From an uncultured Anaeromusa sp. (GTDB lineage Bacteria; Bacillota; Negativicutes; Anaeromusales; Anaeromusaceae), in contig NZ_OY781460.1 in NCBI RefSeq assembly GCF_963676855.1, positions 2,472,501 through 2,536,500 on the forward strand: 64,000 bases of DNA, read 5' to 3'. The position numbers were made by a program, and so were the translations under genes. Each line of letters begins with the position of its first letter. The first letter of the stretch is position 1. The notes beneath the pieces are model-generated. The model saw only the letters and a program-made list of their open reading frames with translations, ran no database searches and was not told where the DNA came from. This document shows positions 52,334 through 62,711 of this stretch, one piece after another.

Positions 52334-54156
52334 TCTGTCTGTTCCTCACTCTCATTCGCTGTTCCTTCGGCAATGCAATATTGACGCCAAAATGGCTCCG
52401 CCCATAAAGGAATCTCCGCCAAAACAAGAATGCCTTCTGGCGCATATTCGCAAGCAGTAACCTTGCCATCTTCATGCAGCTTGTGTAGCAGGCCACTTTG
52501 CGCGTACGGCAAACACAGTTCACGCCGCACACTGCGCCGTTTTACCTTGGCGGCCACGGCCAAGAGCAGCTCCTCTAACCCTGTTTTTTGCAGTGCTGAA
52601 ACCAAAAACGCGTCGCCGCGCCGCAAAAGGCGCTCGACTACCTCCGGCTCTCCCGCTTCCATACGATCCGCTTTGTTGAAAACAAGCAGCATAGGCTTTT
52701 CGGCAACCTTCAACTCCTTGAGCACTTCGTAAACGGCCTGTTCTTGTGCTTCTCGCTGCAAATGACTGGCATCCACCACATGAAGTAATAAATCGGCTTC
52801 CACTACTTCCTCTAAAGTGGCGCGAAAAGCTGCGACCAACTGATGCGGCAGTTTTTGAATAAAGCCGACGGTATCGGAAAAAAGGATCGTTTCACCATCA
52901 GGCAGCGTTACACTGCGCGTCGTCGGATCTAAAGTAGCAAACAACTTATCCTCCGCCAACACCCCTGCATCTGTTAAAGCATTCAGCAACGTAGATTTAC
53001 CTGCATTGGTATAGCCTACTAAGGCGATCAGCGGCACTTCGTTATCCTTACGCCGCTGACGCTGCTGCTGGCGTTGTTGCAATACCAGCGCTAACTCTCT
53101 TTCGATATCGTTGATACGCGTCCTCACCCGCCGGCGGTCTACTTCCAGCTTAGTTTCGCCTGGGCCGCGCGTACCGATGCCGCCTCCCAGCCGCGACAGT
53201 TCCGTCCCCTTGCCGCTAAGCCTAGGCAGGCGGTATCGCATTTGTGCAAGCTCTACTTGCAGCTTGCCTTCTCTAGAATGAGCACGTTGAGCGAAAATAT
53301 CCAAAATCAGCGCTGTACGGTCAATGATTTTAACGCCAAGAGACAGCTCCAAATTACGCTGTTGCACCGGCGTCAGCTCGTCATCAAAGATGATGACATT
53401 CGCATCCATCTGCTGCCGCAGCAAAGCTAATTCTCTGACCTTTCCTTGACCGATAAACAATGCCGCATCCGGCCGGTCCCTTTTTTGACGGATAATGCCC
53501 TTTACTTCCACGCCAGCGGTCTCCGCCAACTGTGCCAATTCTTGCAGAGAAGCATCCAAATCCCAACCATTGCTTCCAATTTCCAAGCCGACCAACAAGG
53601 CTTGCTCCGTTTCCTCCATGACATGCCCTGAGGCTGTCTGCTGGGCTAACAGGCGTTCTAGCTGCACAATCCAGCGAGCAAAAGGCAAGGTCGTTATTTG
53701 CTCTAAAGAAACCGGACCTTCTTCTTGCCATTCATCTTCACCGATTAAAAAAGCCAACATGCACAACACGGTGTCCGTTTGCGGCGCAGCTAGAGAAATC
53801 ATCACATCAAAGCGCAGATCCCGCAGCGAACTGAGATCAGCTGCACTAAGGCGGCAATCGCCTCCCGGGTGCGTATGGATACATCTAATACCGGAAAGCC
53901 GTTGTTGACCGCGTCGGCCGCGCACCTCCGGCAGATCTACCGTGTAGGAATCACCCAAAGATACCGCCACAACCCGCCCGCGACGATTGCAATAAATGGC
54001 AACCTCGCGGTTCAGCAATTGACTAAGCCGCAGCATCTGTTCTGCTATTTCCTTGCTGATTATCTGGTCGGACGGCACCGCCAACTCATATAACTCTTCA
54101 AGCTGGGCCAGCAGGGATTTGCGCACTCCCTCGACATCCCCCAATACCTTTGCCAC
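52330..54156 (-). CDS. hflX: GTPase HflX with N-terminal JAMM/RadC-like domain
   Basis: Ribosome-associated GTPase that rescues stalled or damaged 70S ribosomes. The 608-residue protein is ~200 longer than typical. HflX proper starts near 185: [16 protein letters not shown], then G domain with GYTNAGKST (G1, ~381), DPTTR (G2), DTVGFI (G3), NKAD (G4). Residues ~1-170 are extra and contain [14 protein letters not shown], which fits the H-x-H-P-x6-S-x2-D metal motif of RadC/JAMM proteins exactly. ATG at 54156. Confidence 0.93.
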   Translation of the reverse strand: MAKVLGDVEGVRKSLLAQLEELYELAVPSDQIISKEIAEQMLRLSQLLNREVAIYCNRRGRVVAVSLGDSYTVDLPEVRGRRGQQRLSGIRCIHTHPGGDCRLSAADLSSLRDLRFDVMISLAAPQTDTVLCMLAFLIGEDEWQEEGPVSLEQITTLPFARWIVQLERLLAQQTASGHVMEETEQALLVGLEIGSNGWDLDASLQELAQLAETAGVEVKGIIRQKRDRPDAALFIGQGKVRELALLRQQMDANVIIFDDELTPVQQRNLELSLGVKIIDRTALILDIFAQRAHSREGKLQVELAQMRYRLPRLSGKGTELSRLGGGIGTRGPGETKLEVDRRRVRTRINDIERELALVLQQRQQQRQRRKDNEVPLIALVGYTNAGKSTLLNALTDAGVLAEDKLFATLDPTTRSVTLPDGETILFSDTVGFIQKLPHQLVAAFRATLEEVVEADLLLHVVDASHLQREAQEQAVYEVLKELKVAEKPMLLVFNKADRMEAGEPEVVERLLRRGDAFLVSALQKTGLEELLLAVAAKVKRRSVRRELCLPYAQSGLLHKLHEDGKVTACEYAPEGILVLAEIPLWAEPFWRQYCIAEGTANESEEQTD

Positions 54157-54203
54157 GCCTTCCCACCATCCTTTCCGGTTAAAAGACGCTTATGAAACCA
54201 CGG

Positions 54204-54473
54204 CTATTCTATAGCATTCGCGTTTCCCGTCGTCTCCCTCTGCTTTTCCACAAAACCATGCTGAAAGGATCTGAATGGAGTAATGGTAGAAATAGCATGC
54301 TTGTAAACCAGCTGCTGCTTTCCATCACTATCTAAAATAACGGTAAAATTGTCAAATCCTTTAACAAGGCCTCTTAATTGAAAACCATTAACCAAGTAAA
54401 TGGTTACAGGATTATTTTCCTTCCGTACCTGATTTAAAAAACTGTCTTGCAGGTTCATCGGCTTTGCAAGCAT
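54204..54473 (-). CDS. hfq: RNA chaperone Hfq
   Basis: Hexameric Sm-like protein that anneals small RNAs to mRNAs. 89 residues: Sm1 ([40 protein letters not shown]) and the Sm2 YKHAIST consensus (family KHA). ATG at 54473 follows GGGGGAG. The miaA-hfq-hflX order is the classic one. Confidence 0.97.
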   Translation of the reverse strand: MLAKPMNLQDSFLNQVRKENNPVTIYLVNGFQLRGLVKGFDNFTVILDSDGKQQLVYKHAISTITPFRSFQHGFVEKQRETTGNANAIE

Positions 54474-54561
54474 TGCAACTCCCCCTTTTTCTCTCTGTAG
54501 AACCATTGCTGCATCTGTACCTTCGGCGCAACAGCGGTTCCATAACTTATATTAATTCGCC

Positions 54562-55506
54562 TTAACTGCAACGACTTCCTGTTTTCTCCCAAAATTGGAC
54601 TAGAGAAAATACTTCTTCCCTCCAGCTTTCCCGACCAACATCAAACCATTGCACATAAGGCATGCGTTTAAACCAGGTAAACTGCCTTTTAGCAAAATGA
54701 CGGGTGTTTTTTTGCATGATTGCCACCGCATCCGTCAAAGAGCATTGGCCTTGCAAATAGGAAGACATTTCTTTATAACCGATACCCTGCATAGCCTGAC
54801 AGGCAGGGTCCACGCATGTTGCCATCAACTTTTTGACTTCCTCTTCCAAGCCCGCAGCTACCATGTGCTCCACTCGTTGCTCAATGCGCCGATACAGAGC
54901 CGCTCGCTCCATAGTCAGCCCCACAACCAAAGCCTGATCCAACCAATGACTTGTAGAACCTGCTTTTTTCTCTGCACTCAGTGACTCTCCGCCCTGACGC
55001 GCTACCTCCAGTGCCCTAATGACACGCCGCAAATTATTGGGATGCAGTTTTACCGCACTGGGTGGATCCGCCTTTTGAAGCAGTCTATGGACTGCTTCAT
55101 TTCCCTCTTTTTGCGCCAACGCCTCCATCTCCGCTCGAAAAAGAGCGTCCTCGGCTACTTCGCTAAACACATACCCTTCCAAAAAAGCCTGGACGTAAAG
55201 CCCAGTTCCTCCGGCCAATACAGGCAGACGTCCTCTGGATTGGATATCCTTGACCACCGCCCCCGCCTGTTCGCTAAATCGCACGGCGTCATAAGGTTGG
55301 TTTGGTTCTAAAATATCGATCAAGTGGTGTGGGATCCCCCGACGCTCTTCCTGCGAAGGCTTGGCCGTACCAATATCCATGCCCCGATACACCAGCATAG
55401 AGTCGCCGGAAACAACTTCGCCACCATAACGCAAAGCCAATTCTACCGCCAAATCAGTCTTGCCTACAGCCGTCGGCCCCAGCACCACCAATAAGCGCTC
55501 CTTCAT
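54562..55506 (-). CDS. miaA: tRNA dimethylallyltransferase
   Basis: Adds the dimethylallyl group to A37 of tRNAs reading codons starting with U. 314 residues with P-loop GPTAVGKTDLAVELA, DSMLVYRGMDIGTAKP, GGTGLYVQA and late RQFTWFKR. ATG at 55506 follows GGGAG. It overlaps the methyltransferase by 4 bp. It uses DMAPP, tying it to the ispH-idi products; MiaB acts next on the same base. Confidence 0.96.
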   Translation of the reverse strand: MKERLLVVLGPTAVGKTDLAVELALRYGGEVVSGDSMLVYRGMDIGTAKPSQEERRGIPHHLIDILEPNQPYDAVRFSEQAGAVVKDIQSRGRLPVLAGGTGLYVQAFLEGYVFSEVAEDALFRAEMEALAQKEGNEAVHRLLQKADPPSAVKLHPNNLRRVIRALEVARQGGESLSAEKKAGSTSHWLDQALVVGLTMERAALYRRIEQRVEHMVAAGLEEEVKKLMATCVDPACQAMQGIGYKEMSSYLQGQCSLTDAVAIMQKNTRHFAKRQFTWFKRMPYVQWFDVGRESWREEVFSLVQFWEKTGSRCS

Positions 55507-56303
55507 ATACCGGCTCCCTTCAAAATTCCATAACGCACTCGACTGTAATGGCCGCCGGAAAAATGATGAATACCCAGCCGTTCCCATTCCGGACTATGCG
55601 CCGCCTCCTTGATTACCACCCGGCGTCGCGCCACCCGGCAAGCCTCCTGCAGTAGTTCCCGGTTTAGCGGTCGGCGATCGGCAATCTGGTGCAACGGCTG
55701 CATGTTCGAGCTTCCTTGCACAGAGTAACGAAACATCGGATCCAAATATACCGCGTCTACCGATCCATTAGGCATGTCTCTTAAAACATCCAGCACATCG
55801 CCACAACGGGTTTCAATTCTCCGCATAGCCGCTTCAAGAGCCGGGCTCTGCCCCACTATATGTTCCAAACCATACGAGGTAATCATCGCCACCCAAGGAG
55901 AGTTTTCCACTCCTAAAATTTTACCTGTCGCACCGACAGCAAGACTCATCAAGACCGCGTCCGCTCCTAAGCCAAGCGTTCCATCCAGCACCGTTTCCCC
56001 CGGCTGCAACGCCAACGCCTGTATTAGCGCGTCCTGACCGTTTCTTTCCCACTGCAAAGCACGCAAGGCCGCCATACTAGGATGGTAAAAGTAGCGCCAG
56101 CCAATCCCCTCAATGACAGGTCCGCCAACGGAAAAAATCACCATTTTTTCTACGCCTTCTTGTTGACGCAGCATTTCTAGCGACAATTCTCCCCTGGTTA
56201 CATACTGTCCCTGCCATTGTTCGGCAAACTTCTTGGCTTCACCCACCAATAAAGTCCCTGCTTTCCGCGCCGTAGTCACTCGCAGTTCATCAATCATGCT
56301 CAA
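55503..56303 (-). CDS. Class I SAM-dependent methyltransferase (RsmJ-like)
   Basis: 266 residues. SAM-binding motif I VLDGTLGLGADAVLMS near residue 104, motif II VENS, motif IV YLDPMFRY, as in the RsmJ (16S rRNA m2G1516) family, though the N-terminal ~90 residues differ and the target is not certain. The TTG at 56303 lies 7 nt from GAGGG, with ATG at 56297 as alternative. It lies between mutL and miaA and overlaps miaA. Confidence 0.8.
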   Translation of the reverse strand: MSMIDELRVTTARKAGTLLVGEAKKFAEQWQGQYVTRGELSLEMLRQQEGVEKMVIFSVGGPVIEGIGWRYFYHPSMAALRALQWERNGQDALIQALALQPGETVLDGTLGLGADAVLMSLAVGATGKILGVENSPWVAMITSYGLEHIVGQSPALEAAMRRIETRCGDVLDVLRDMPNGSVDAVYLDPMFRYSVQGSSNMQPLHQIADRRPLNRELLQEACRVARRRVVIKEAAHSPEWERLGIHHFSGGHYSRVRYGILKGAGI

Positions 56304-56327
56304 CCAACAGCCCTCTCCAAGCTTCCT

Positions 56328-58298
56328 TTAAGTTCTCTTAAACCAGCGCATCAGCTCTGTCTCACCAAAGCGCACCATCACAGGGCGTCCATGTGGGCAG
56401 CTATAGGGCAACGTCGTTTGTGACAATTGCTCTAAAAGACGCTCCATCTGCCGTTGGTTCAGCTCTTCTCCAGCACGGATGGCCGCATGACATGCCGCCG
56501 TCTCAAATACCATGTGCCGCAGCTGCGCCGCTGTTGGTTGCTGCATTTCGTCTAAGCGCACCAATAGCTCTCGCAGCATTGATTCAGGAGAAGTTCCGGT
56601 CAAATCCGCCGGCATTTCCAGCAGTCTCGCCGTTCCAGGACCCGCCATTTCTAAACGAAAACCAAGGGATGCCAAAGCTTCTCCATGCTGTTCCAAAAGA
56701 AGCTCTTCTTTTTCATCCACCTCAAGATAAATTGGCACCAATAGGGTCTGTCCAGGCATAGCAGCCGCCTCTCGCACAAATTTATCGTAGAGAATACGTT
56801 CATGCGCCGCATGCTGATCTACCAGATACATTTGTTCCTTGTCTTTGGCGACAATGTAGCAAGACAAGACCTGTCCTAAAACCTGCAATGGCTTTGCGGC
56901 CTTTGATTCATTCGAGGCTGTTGCCTGAGCCAAAGAAGCCCTGCTTTCCGCCTGGCTGTCTTCGCGCATCGTCGCGTCCTCAGCCTGTTGGAAAGTCTCT
57001 GTCCTTACCGGTTCAAGCTTCATTTCTGGTTCCATTTTTTCAAAGGATGACGCCACTGCCGCCGCTTCAAGAGGCGGCGTCTCATAGACCGGTATGCTTT
57101 CCGCCGCGGCGACCAGACGCTGCCGCTCCGCAAGAGGCTTAAAGATAGGACGGTGCGGCTCCGGCAGAGGCGCTGGCTGCGCCGGCCTCTCTTGCTCCAA
57201 CTGTGCCGCCACCATCTTATTTTGTGGGGGTTGAAAATCAAAAGATTGCAACTCTTCTTTGGGACGAGGCGCAACAAGAGGAGCCGCCTGGCGCAGTTGC
57301 TCTGGTGCCGGCCTGGTCAGGCAGATAGCTACCGCCTTATAGACGGCACGAAAAACATCCTGCTCGTTTTTAAACTTCACTTCGCTTTTTTGCGGATGCA
57401 CGTTAACGTCAATATCTTCCGCTGGCACGTCAATGCGAATAACCGCCAAGGGAAAGCCCGTCTTGGGAAGCACTGAATGATAGGCATTATCCAAAGCCTT
57501 GCTCAAGGCGCGACTCTGTACTACCCTGCCATTAACCAAAAAAGTTTGCCATTGCCGACTGCTGCGCAAAAGAGTTGGCTGTCCTAAAAAGCCCTGCAGG
57601 CTGATTCCCTCTTGGGCGTGGGTCAGCTCTAAGAGCCCCGCGCCTGCCTCCTTACCGTACAGAGAAGCAATCACATCTTCTAAGCGCCCGCTGCCATTTG
57701 TGCTAAGAACCAAACGTTGATTATTAATCAGACGAAAGGCCACTTCCGGGTGCGACAAGGCAAGGCGCGTTATAATATCGTGAATTTGAGAACTCTCAGT
57801 AGCAGGCTTCTTTAAAAATTTGAGGCGGGCCGGAAGATTAAAGAAAATATCCCGTACTAAAATAGTTGTGCCCACGCCGCCTCCCGCTTCGGTCACTTCC
57901 AGCGTTTGGCTTCCCTCCATGACAATTTGCGTCGCCAAGGCGTCTTCTTGCCGCCTCGTAGTCAGTGTAAAGCGTGAAACCGAGGCAATACTCGGCAGAG
58001 CTTCGCCACGAAACCCCAAGCTGGCGATATGGTATAAATCATCAGCGCTGCGTATTTTACTGGTAGCATGACGCAGCATAGCCGTCTGCGCATCCTTGGC
58101 ACTCATACCCCAGCCGTCATCGCTAATGCGAATGCTTTCACAGCCTCCGCCTACAATCTCCACCTCTACATTACTACTGGCGGCGTCAATGGCGTTTTCC
58201 ACCAGTTCTTTAACTACCGATGCTGGCCGTTCCACTACCTCTCCAGCGGCGATTTGGTTTGCTGTATGCGTGTCTAATACCTGTACAATATCTTCCAT
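56328..58298 (-). CDS. mutL: DNA mismatch repair protein MutL
   Basis: 656-residue GHKL ATPase that links mismatch recognition to strand incision. ATPase motifs: VVKELVENAIDA, ISDDGWGM, TSK and SLGFRGEAL. The middle is a Pro/Glu-rich linker (~340-450). The C-terminal domain contains DQHAAHERI, the nicking-endonuclease metal motif, as in bacteria without MutH. Starts 2 bp after the mutS stop, with no clear ribosome-binding site of its own, so coupled. Confidence 0.97.
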   Translation of the reverse strand: MEDIVQVLDTHTANQIAAGEVVERPASVVKELVENAIDAASSNVEVEIVGGGCESIRISDDGWGMSAKDAQTAMLRHATSKIRSADDLYHIASLGFRGEALPSIASVSRFTLTTRRQEDALATQIVMEGSQTLEVTEAGGGVGTTILVRDIFFNLPARLKFLKKPATESSQIHDIITRLALSHPEVAFRLINNQRLVLSTNGSGRLEDVIASLYGKEAGAGLLELTHAQEGISLQGFLGQPTLLRSSRQWQTFLVNGRVVQSRALSKALDNAYHSVLPKTGFPLAVIRIDVPAEDIDVNVHPQKSEVKFKNEQDVFRAVYKAVAICLTRPAPEQLRQAAPLVAPRPKEELQSFDFQPPQNKMVAAQLEQERPAQPAPLPEPHRPIFKPLAERQRLVAAAESIPVYETPPLEAAAVASSFEKMEPEMKLEPVRTETFQQAEDATMREDSQAESRASLAQATASNESKAAKPLQVLGQVLSCYIVAKDKEQMYLVDQHAAHERILYDKFVREAAAMPGQTLLVPIYLEVDEKEELLLEQHGEALASLGFRLEMAGPGTARLLEMPADLTGTSPESMLRELLVRLDEMQQPTAAQLRHMVFETAACHAAIRAGEELNQRQMERLLEQLSQTTLPYSCPHGRPVMVRFGETELMRWFKRT

Positions 58299-58300
58299 GC

Positions 58301-60880
58301 TTAGCGCCCCATTTCTTCCTTAGCTTGATTTTGCAAGCGAAACAACGTATTCAACGCTTCAATGGGCGTCAGGCTCATTACATCCAACGCTAAAAGCTCT
58401 TCGGTCAAAGCACTGCCGAACAAGGTAAGAGGCGGCTCTTCTTTTTTCACTGCCGGCGCAGTTGTTTCTCTAACATTGCAGGTTTCCAGGTCGGCCAATA
58501 CTTCTTTTGCCCGCTGGATGACCTTAGACGGCAGCCCTGCTAATTGCGCCACGTGGATACCGTAGCTTTTGTCAGCTCCGCCCGGCACAATGCGCCGCAG
58601 AAAAACAACATTATTTCCTTTTTCCCTCACCGCCACCGAGTAGTTGCGAATGCCGCTCCAAGCGTTCTCCAGTTCTGTCAGTTCATGATAGTGCGTAGCA
58701 AAAAGCGTTTTGCAACCAATCTGTTTTTTGATGTATTCCACTACCGCCCTGGCAATGCTCATACCGTCGAACGTACTGGTTCCCCGGCCAATTTCATCAA
58801 GAATGACCAAGCTGTTTTTCGTAGCGTGACGCACAATGGCGGCCACTTCATTCATTTCCATCATAAAGGTGCTTTGACCGGTTGCCAAATCATCACTGGC
58901 GCCAACCCGGGTAAAAATCCGATCTACCGGCGAAACAACGGCGCTGCGTACAGGCAAAAAGCTACCAGCCTGCGCCATAAGCACCAATAGGGCCACTTGG
59001 CGCATGTACGTAGATTTTCCCGCCATGTTCGGGCCGGTAATAACCATAACGTCTTCCACGCCTGGAAAAAGCTGCGTATCATTAGGCACAAACAGTTCGC
59101 CCTTGAGGAGCCGCTCGACAACCGGATGCCTGCCATCTTGGATTTGAATGCTGCCGTTTTCTTCAAGGCGGGGACGCACGTATTGATGGCGGACCGCAGC
59201 GTCAGCAAAACTGTTCAGTACATCCAACACAGCTACGCGCCGCGCCGTTGACTGCAGCCCGCAAAGCTCTTCTTTTACCCTGTCCCGCAACCGGCAGAAC
59301 AGATGGTATTCCAGCTGAACAATGCGCTCTTGGGCACCCAGAATTTTAGTTTCAAACTCCTTTAATTCTGGCGTGATATACCGTTCGGCATTAGCCAAAG
59401 TCTGTTTGCGCTGAAAATAAGCAGGCACCGCAGAAGTGTTCGCGTGAGTAACCTCCAGATAGTAGCCAAACACCTTATTATAGCCAATCTTCAACGAACG
59501 AATGCCTGTCTTTTCTTTCTCCGAACGCTCAAATTCCTCGACCCAGCATTTGCTATCCCGGGCCACTTCTCGCAGTTCGTCCAGCTCACTGTCATAACCG
59601 TTGCGAATCATGCCGCCTTCACGCACTGAAACAGGCGGCGACTCTACAAAAGCCGTCCCAATCTCTTGAGCCAGTTCCGCATGACTTTCCCAGGTCGCAT
59701 ATAGCTCTCGCAACAGCGGACTTTGCGCCTGGGCAAGCACGTCCCGCAACGCCGGCAATTGAGCCAGTGACTGGGACAAAGACACTAGATCTCTGGCATT
59801 GGCAGTCCCCAGCTCCACCCTGGTAACAATGCGCTCAAAATCATAGATTCCTTCCAGCGCCGCTACCAGCTCTTGCCGCAGCAGTGGCGCGCCAGTCAAT
59901 TCCTCTACCGCCTCATGGCGCTTAGTGATGTCTTTTTTATAGCGCAGCGGCTGCTCCAGCCAGTGTTTCAACAGCCGGCCCCCCATAGCCGTGCGCGTAA
60001 AGTCGAGCACCTGCAACAACGTCGCTTTTCTCCCGCCATCGCGAAGGTTGCGGGTAATCTCTAAATTGCGCAGCGTCGACGCATCCAGCAGAAGATATTG
60101 CTGCTGCGTTTGCTCCGCCAAACGATTGATATGGGCCAAATTGGTTTTAACAGTCTCATGTAAATAGCACAAAAGATGCTCAACTGTTTGACCGGCTTCC
60201 TTATCGTTCGGTTGCTCCTCTGGCGTAAAATGTTGTTTTACAAAAGACGCAGCCTCCGGCGCAAACGCCCGTTGCTCAGGGCGGCAATTCAAGCGATCCT
60301 GAGAAAAATCGTCCAACTCCGTCCAATAGCTTAAATGCCCAGATACAATAATTTCCTTAGGCTGCAAACGATACAAAGCATCCCATAAAAGCGGCTTTTC
60401 CCCCTCACCGTCCATAACGCTCCAAAAACATTCTCCGGTAGACAAATCCGCCGCCGCCAGATACACTCGCCCATTTTCCCCTTCTCGGACAAGAGCCAAA
60501 TAGTGGTTGCTTTTTTCGTTCAAGGACACTTCTCCTAAAAAAGTCCCCGGCGTCACAATGCGCACCACTTCCCGCCGCACTAGGCCTTTGACCTGTTTAG
60601 GATCCTCAACTTGCTCGCAAATGGCTACCTTGTAGCCTTTTTGCACCAACCGCGATAAATAGTTTTCCGCCGCATGATAGGGAATGCCGCACATAGGAAT
60701 GCGTTTTCCTTGTCCGCCTTCCCGCGAAGTCAAGGTGATTTCCAGCTCGCGCGATGCCAGCTCCGCATCTTCAAAAAACATCTCATAAAAATCGCCTAAA
60801 CGAAAAAAAAGGATCTCCTGCGAGTGTCGGCTTTTCACATCCCTATATTGCTCCAGCATCGGCGTATAGGCTGTCGCCAT
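58301..60880 (-). CDS. mutS: DNA mismatch repair protein MutS
   Basis: Mismatch-binding ATPase. 859 residues: N-terminal GDFYEMFFEDA with the Phe-x-Glu mismatch-contact motif, connector, lever, clamp, and ATPase domain with GPNMAGKSTYMRQ, LILDEIGRGTSTFDG (Walker B) and FATHYHEL. Followed by mutL in an operon whose first gene is miaB 18 bp upstream. Confidence 0.97.
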   Translation of the reverse strand: MATAYTPMLEQYRDVKSRHSQEILFFRLGDFYEMFFEDAELASRELEITLTSREGGQGKRIPMCGIPYHAAENYLSRLVQKGYKVAICEQVEDPKQVKGLVRREVVRIVTPGTFLGEVSLNEKSNHYLALVREGENGRVYLAAADLSTGECFWSVMDGEGEKPLLWDALYRLQPKEIIVSGHLSYWTELDDFSQDRLNCRPEQRAFAPEAASFVKQHFTPEEQPNDKEAGQTVEHLLCYLHETVKTNLAHINRLAEQTQQQYLLLDASTLRNLEITRNLRDGGRKATLLQVLDFTRTAMGGRLLKHWLEQPLRYKKDITKRHEAVEELTGAPLLRQELVAALEGIYDFERIVTRVELGTANARDLVSLSQSLAQLPALRDVLAQAQSPLLRELYATWESHAELAQEIGTAFVESPPVSVREGGMIRNGYDSELDELREVARDSKCWVEEFERSEKEKTGIRSLKIGYNKVFGYYLEVTHANTSAVPAYFQRKQTLANAERYITPELKEFETKILGAQERIVQLEYHLFCRLRDRVKEELCGLQSTARRVAVLDVLNSFADAAVRHQYVRPRLEENGSIQIQDGRHPVVERLLKGELFVPNDTQLFPGVEDVMVITGPNMAGKSTYMRQVALLVLMAQAGSFLPVRSAVVSPVDRIFTRVGASDDLATGQSTFMMEMNEVAAIVRHATKNSLVILDEIGRGTSTFDGMSIARAVVEYIKKQIGCKTLFATHYHELTELENAWSGIRNYSVAVREKGNNVVFLRRIVPGGADKSYGIHVAQLAGLPSKVIQRAKEVLADLETCNVRETTAPAVKKEEPPLTLFGSALTEELLALDVMSLTPIEALNTLFRLQNQAKEEMGR

Positions 60881-60898
60881 AACCGGTTCCCCCTTTGG

Positions 60899-62203
60899 TT
60901 ACACTGATTCCCCTTTGAGAATCCATGTCTGCGCTTTAGTAATACGAACTTGGATCAAATCCCCTGGCTTTTGTCCTTCTTGATGTGGCCACAGCACCAA
61001 CTTGTTACCGCGGGTACGACCACACCATTGCTTAGGATTGGTTTTGCTGGGTCCTTCTACAAGTATCTCTTGACACGTATGGAGCAATTTTTCATTGCAG
61101 GCTAACGCAACTTTTTCCTGCGAAGTCAGCAAGCGCTGCAGGCGCTCCTTCTTCACCGTCAGCGGCACCTGCTCTTTCATTTCAGCCGCTGGCGTTCCTG
61201 AGCGACTAGAATATAAAAAGGTATACGAAGCGTCAAAGCCAACCTCTTCCACTAATGCTACGGTATCAGCAAACATTTCTTCCGTCTCGCCGGGAAACCC
61301 AACAATCAAATCAGTGGTCAGCACCGCGTCAGGAACGGCAGCCCGGACTTTGCGCACAAGTTCCAGATAATCCTCCCGCGTATAGCCTCGGTTCATCTGA
61401 CGTAGAATTTCATTATTTCCTGCTTGAATGGGCAAGTGAAAATGAGTAGTAATATGCTTGCTTTTCGCCACAGCCTCAATCACCGCATCATCCATGTCGC
61501 GCGGATGAGAGGTCATATAGCGGATGCGCAAAAGGCCAGGAATATCATCCAGCGCTCGCAGCAGCGCCGCAAAGGTATCAAGCGTCCCTTTTCCGTAGGA
61601 GTTCACATTCTGCCCCAACAGGGTGATTTCCTGATACCCCTCAGCCGCTAAGCCCCTCACCTCTTCTACAATATCAGCTAGCGCCCGGCTGCGTTCCCGC
61701 CCCCGAACATATGGAACAATGCAATAAGTACAAAAGTTATTGCAGCCGAACATGATCGGCACCCAAGCGGCTACACCGCTTTTGCGCACCACCGGCATTT
61801 CTTCAACAATTTGCGTTTCCGCTTCTGCCAGCACCGACCTCTCGCCGGTACGTTGTTCCCCCAGCCACGCTGCCAAATGATGGATCATATTGGTTCCCAT
61901 AACCAAATCCACATGGGACACTTTGCGCAAAAGGCGTTCCTTGTCTTTTTGCGCCATACAACCGGTAATGATAATGCGCACATGGGGACGCTCTTGTTTA
62001 TGGCGTTTCAGCTCGCCAATTTTCCCGTATATCTTTTTCTCGGCGCTTTCCCGCACACAGCACGTATTGATAACAATTACGTCTGCTTCTTCCAGATTAT
62101 CTGTCGCCAGATACCCTTGTGAAGCCAGCTGTCCGGCCATTTTTTCCGAGTCATTCTCATTCATTTGGCATCCGTAAGTCAGAATGCAATAGAAACCGTT
62201 CAT
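60899..62203 (-). CDS. miaB: tRNA-2-methylthio-N6-dimethylallyladenosine synthase MiaB
   Basis: Radical SAM methylthiotransferase that acts on i6A37 made by MiaA. 434 residues: UPF0004 N-terminal domain with three Cys (TYGCQMN, NTCCVRE, GCMAQ), radical SAM motif CNNFCTYC (~150), and C-terminal TRAM domain (ILVEGPSK...). ATG follows AAAGGAG. First in the miaB-mutS-mutL-methyltransferase-miaA-hfq-hflX run. Confidence 0.97.
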   Translation of the reverse strand: MNGFYCILTYGCQMNENDSEKMAGQLASQGYLATDNLEEADVIVINTCCVRESAEKKIYGKIGELKRHKQERPHVRIIITGCMAQKDKERLLRKVSHVDLVMGTNMIHHLAAWLGEQRTGERSVLAEAETQIVEEMPVVRKSGVAAWVPIMFGCNNFCTYCIVPYVRGRERSRALADIVEEVRGLAAEGYQEITLLGQNVNSYGKGTLDTFAALLRALDDIPGLLRIRYMTSHPRDMDDAVIEAVAKSKHITTHFHLPIQAGNNEILRQMNRGYTREDYLELVRKVRAAVPDAVLTTDLIVGFPGETEEMFADTVALVEEVGFDASYTFLYSSRSGTPAAEMKEQVPLTVKKERLQRLLTSQEKVALACNEKLLHTCQEILVEGPSKTNPKQWCGRTRGNKLVLWPHQEGQKPGDLIQVRITKAQTWILKGESV

Positions 62204-62289
62204 GGCAACTCCTTTACATACCCTTTAATACTAAAAGTCTATCTTTTCTATTATAGCCGCAAATCGCCTCGCTGTAAAAGCGCCAAAAG

Positions 62290-62335
62290 GAAAAACGCTT
62301 TCCCTAGAGCCTTTTGACAGGCTTCAAGAAAGCGT
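62290..62335 (-). terminator. Terminator of TSUP gene pair
   Basis: ACGCTTTC/GAAAGCGT outer stem (62295-62302 with 62328-62335) with an inner AGCCT/AGGCT stem and TTTTTCC on the minus strand, 10 bp past the second TSUP stop. Confidence 0.8.
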
Positions 62336-62345
62336 CCCTTATAGT

Positions 62346-62711
62346 TTACTTCTTTTTATTTAGAGCCATGCGCAGCCCCATGCCGATGACAAATACGCCA
62401 AAAAAGCGGCGCAATGTCTCGGGGGGAATGCTTTGCACCAAATCAGAACTGGCCAAAGCACCAAGCATCGCGCCAAGAGCTAAGGCGAAAGCCACCTTAT
62501 ACCGTACAATCCCCTGGCGATGAAAACGCCACAACCCTGTCAAAGCCGTTGGGATGATGACAAGAAGTGAAATACCTTGCGCCGCATGCTGTGGAATACC
62601 CATGAGAAACACCATCATCGGCACCAAAATCATGCCGCCGCCAACCCCCATAAGACCACTTAAAATACCGGCAGATACTCCGGCTAAAGCAATAACCGTC
62701 AACGCTTCCAT
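62346..62711 (-). CDS. Half-size TSUP (TauE/SafE) permease, second subunit
   Basis: 121-residue membrane protein with four predicted helices and the TSUP signature SAGILSGLMGVGGGMILVPMM. Full TSUP sulfite/sulfoacetate exporters have about 250 residues made of two such halves. The ATG at 62711 overlaps the previous gene's TGA (TGATG). With its neighbour it probably forms a heterodimer. Substrate unknown. Confidence 0.85.
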   Translation of the reverse strand: MEALTVIALAGVSAGILSGLMGVGGGMILVPMMVFLMGIPQHAAQGISLLVIIPTALTGLWRFHRQGIVRYKVAFALALGAMLGALASSDLVQSIPPETLRRFFGVFVIGMGLRMALNKKK

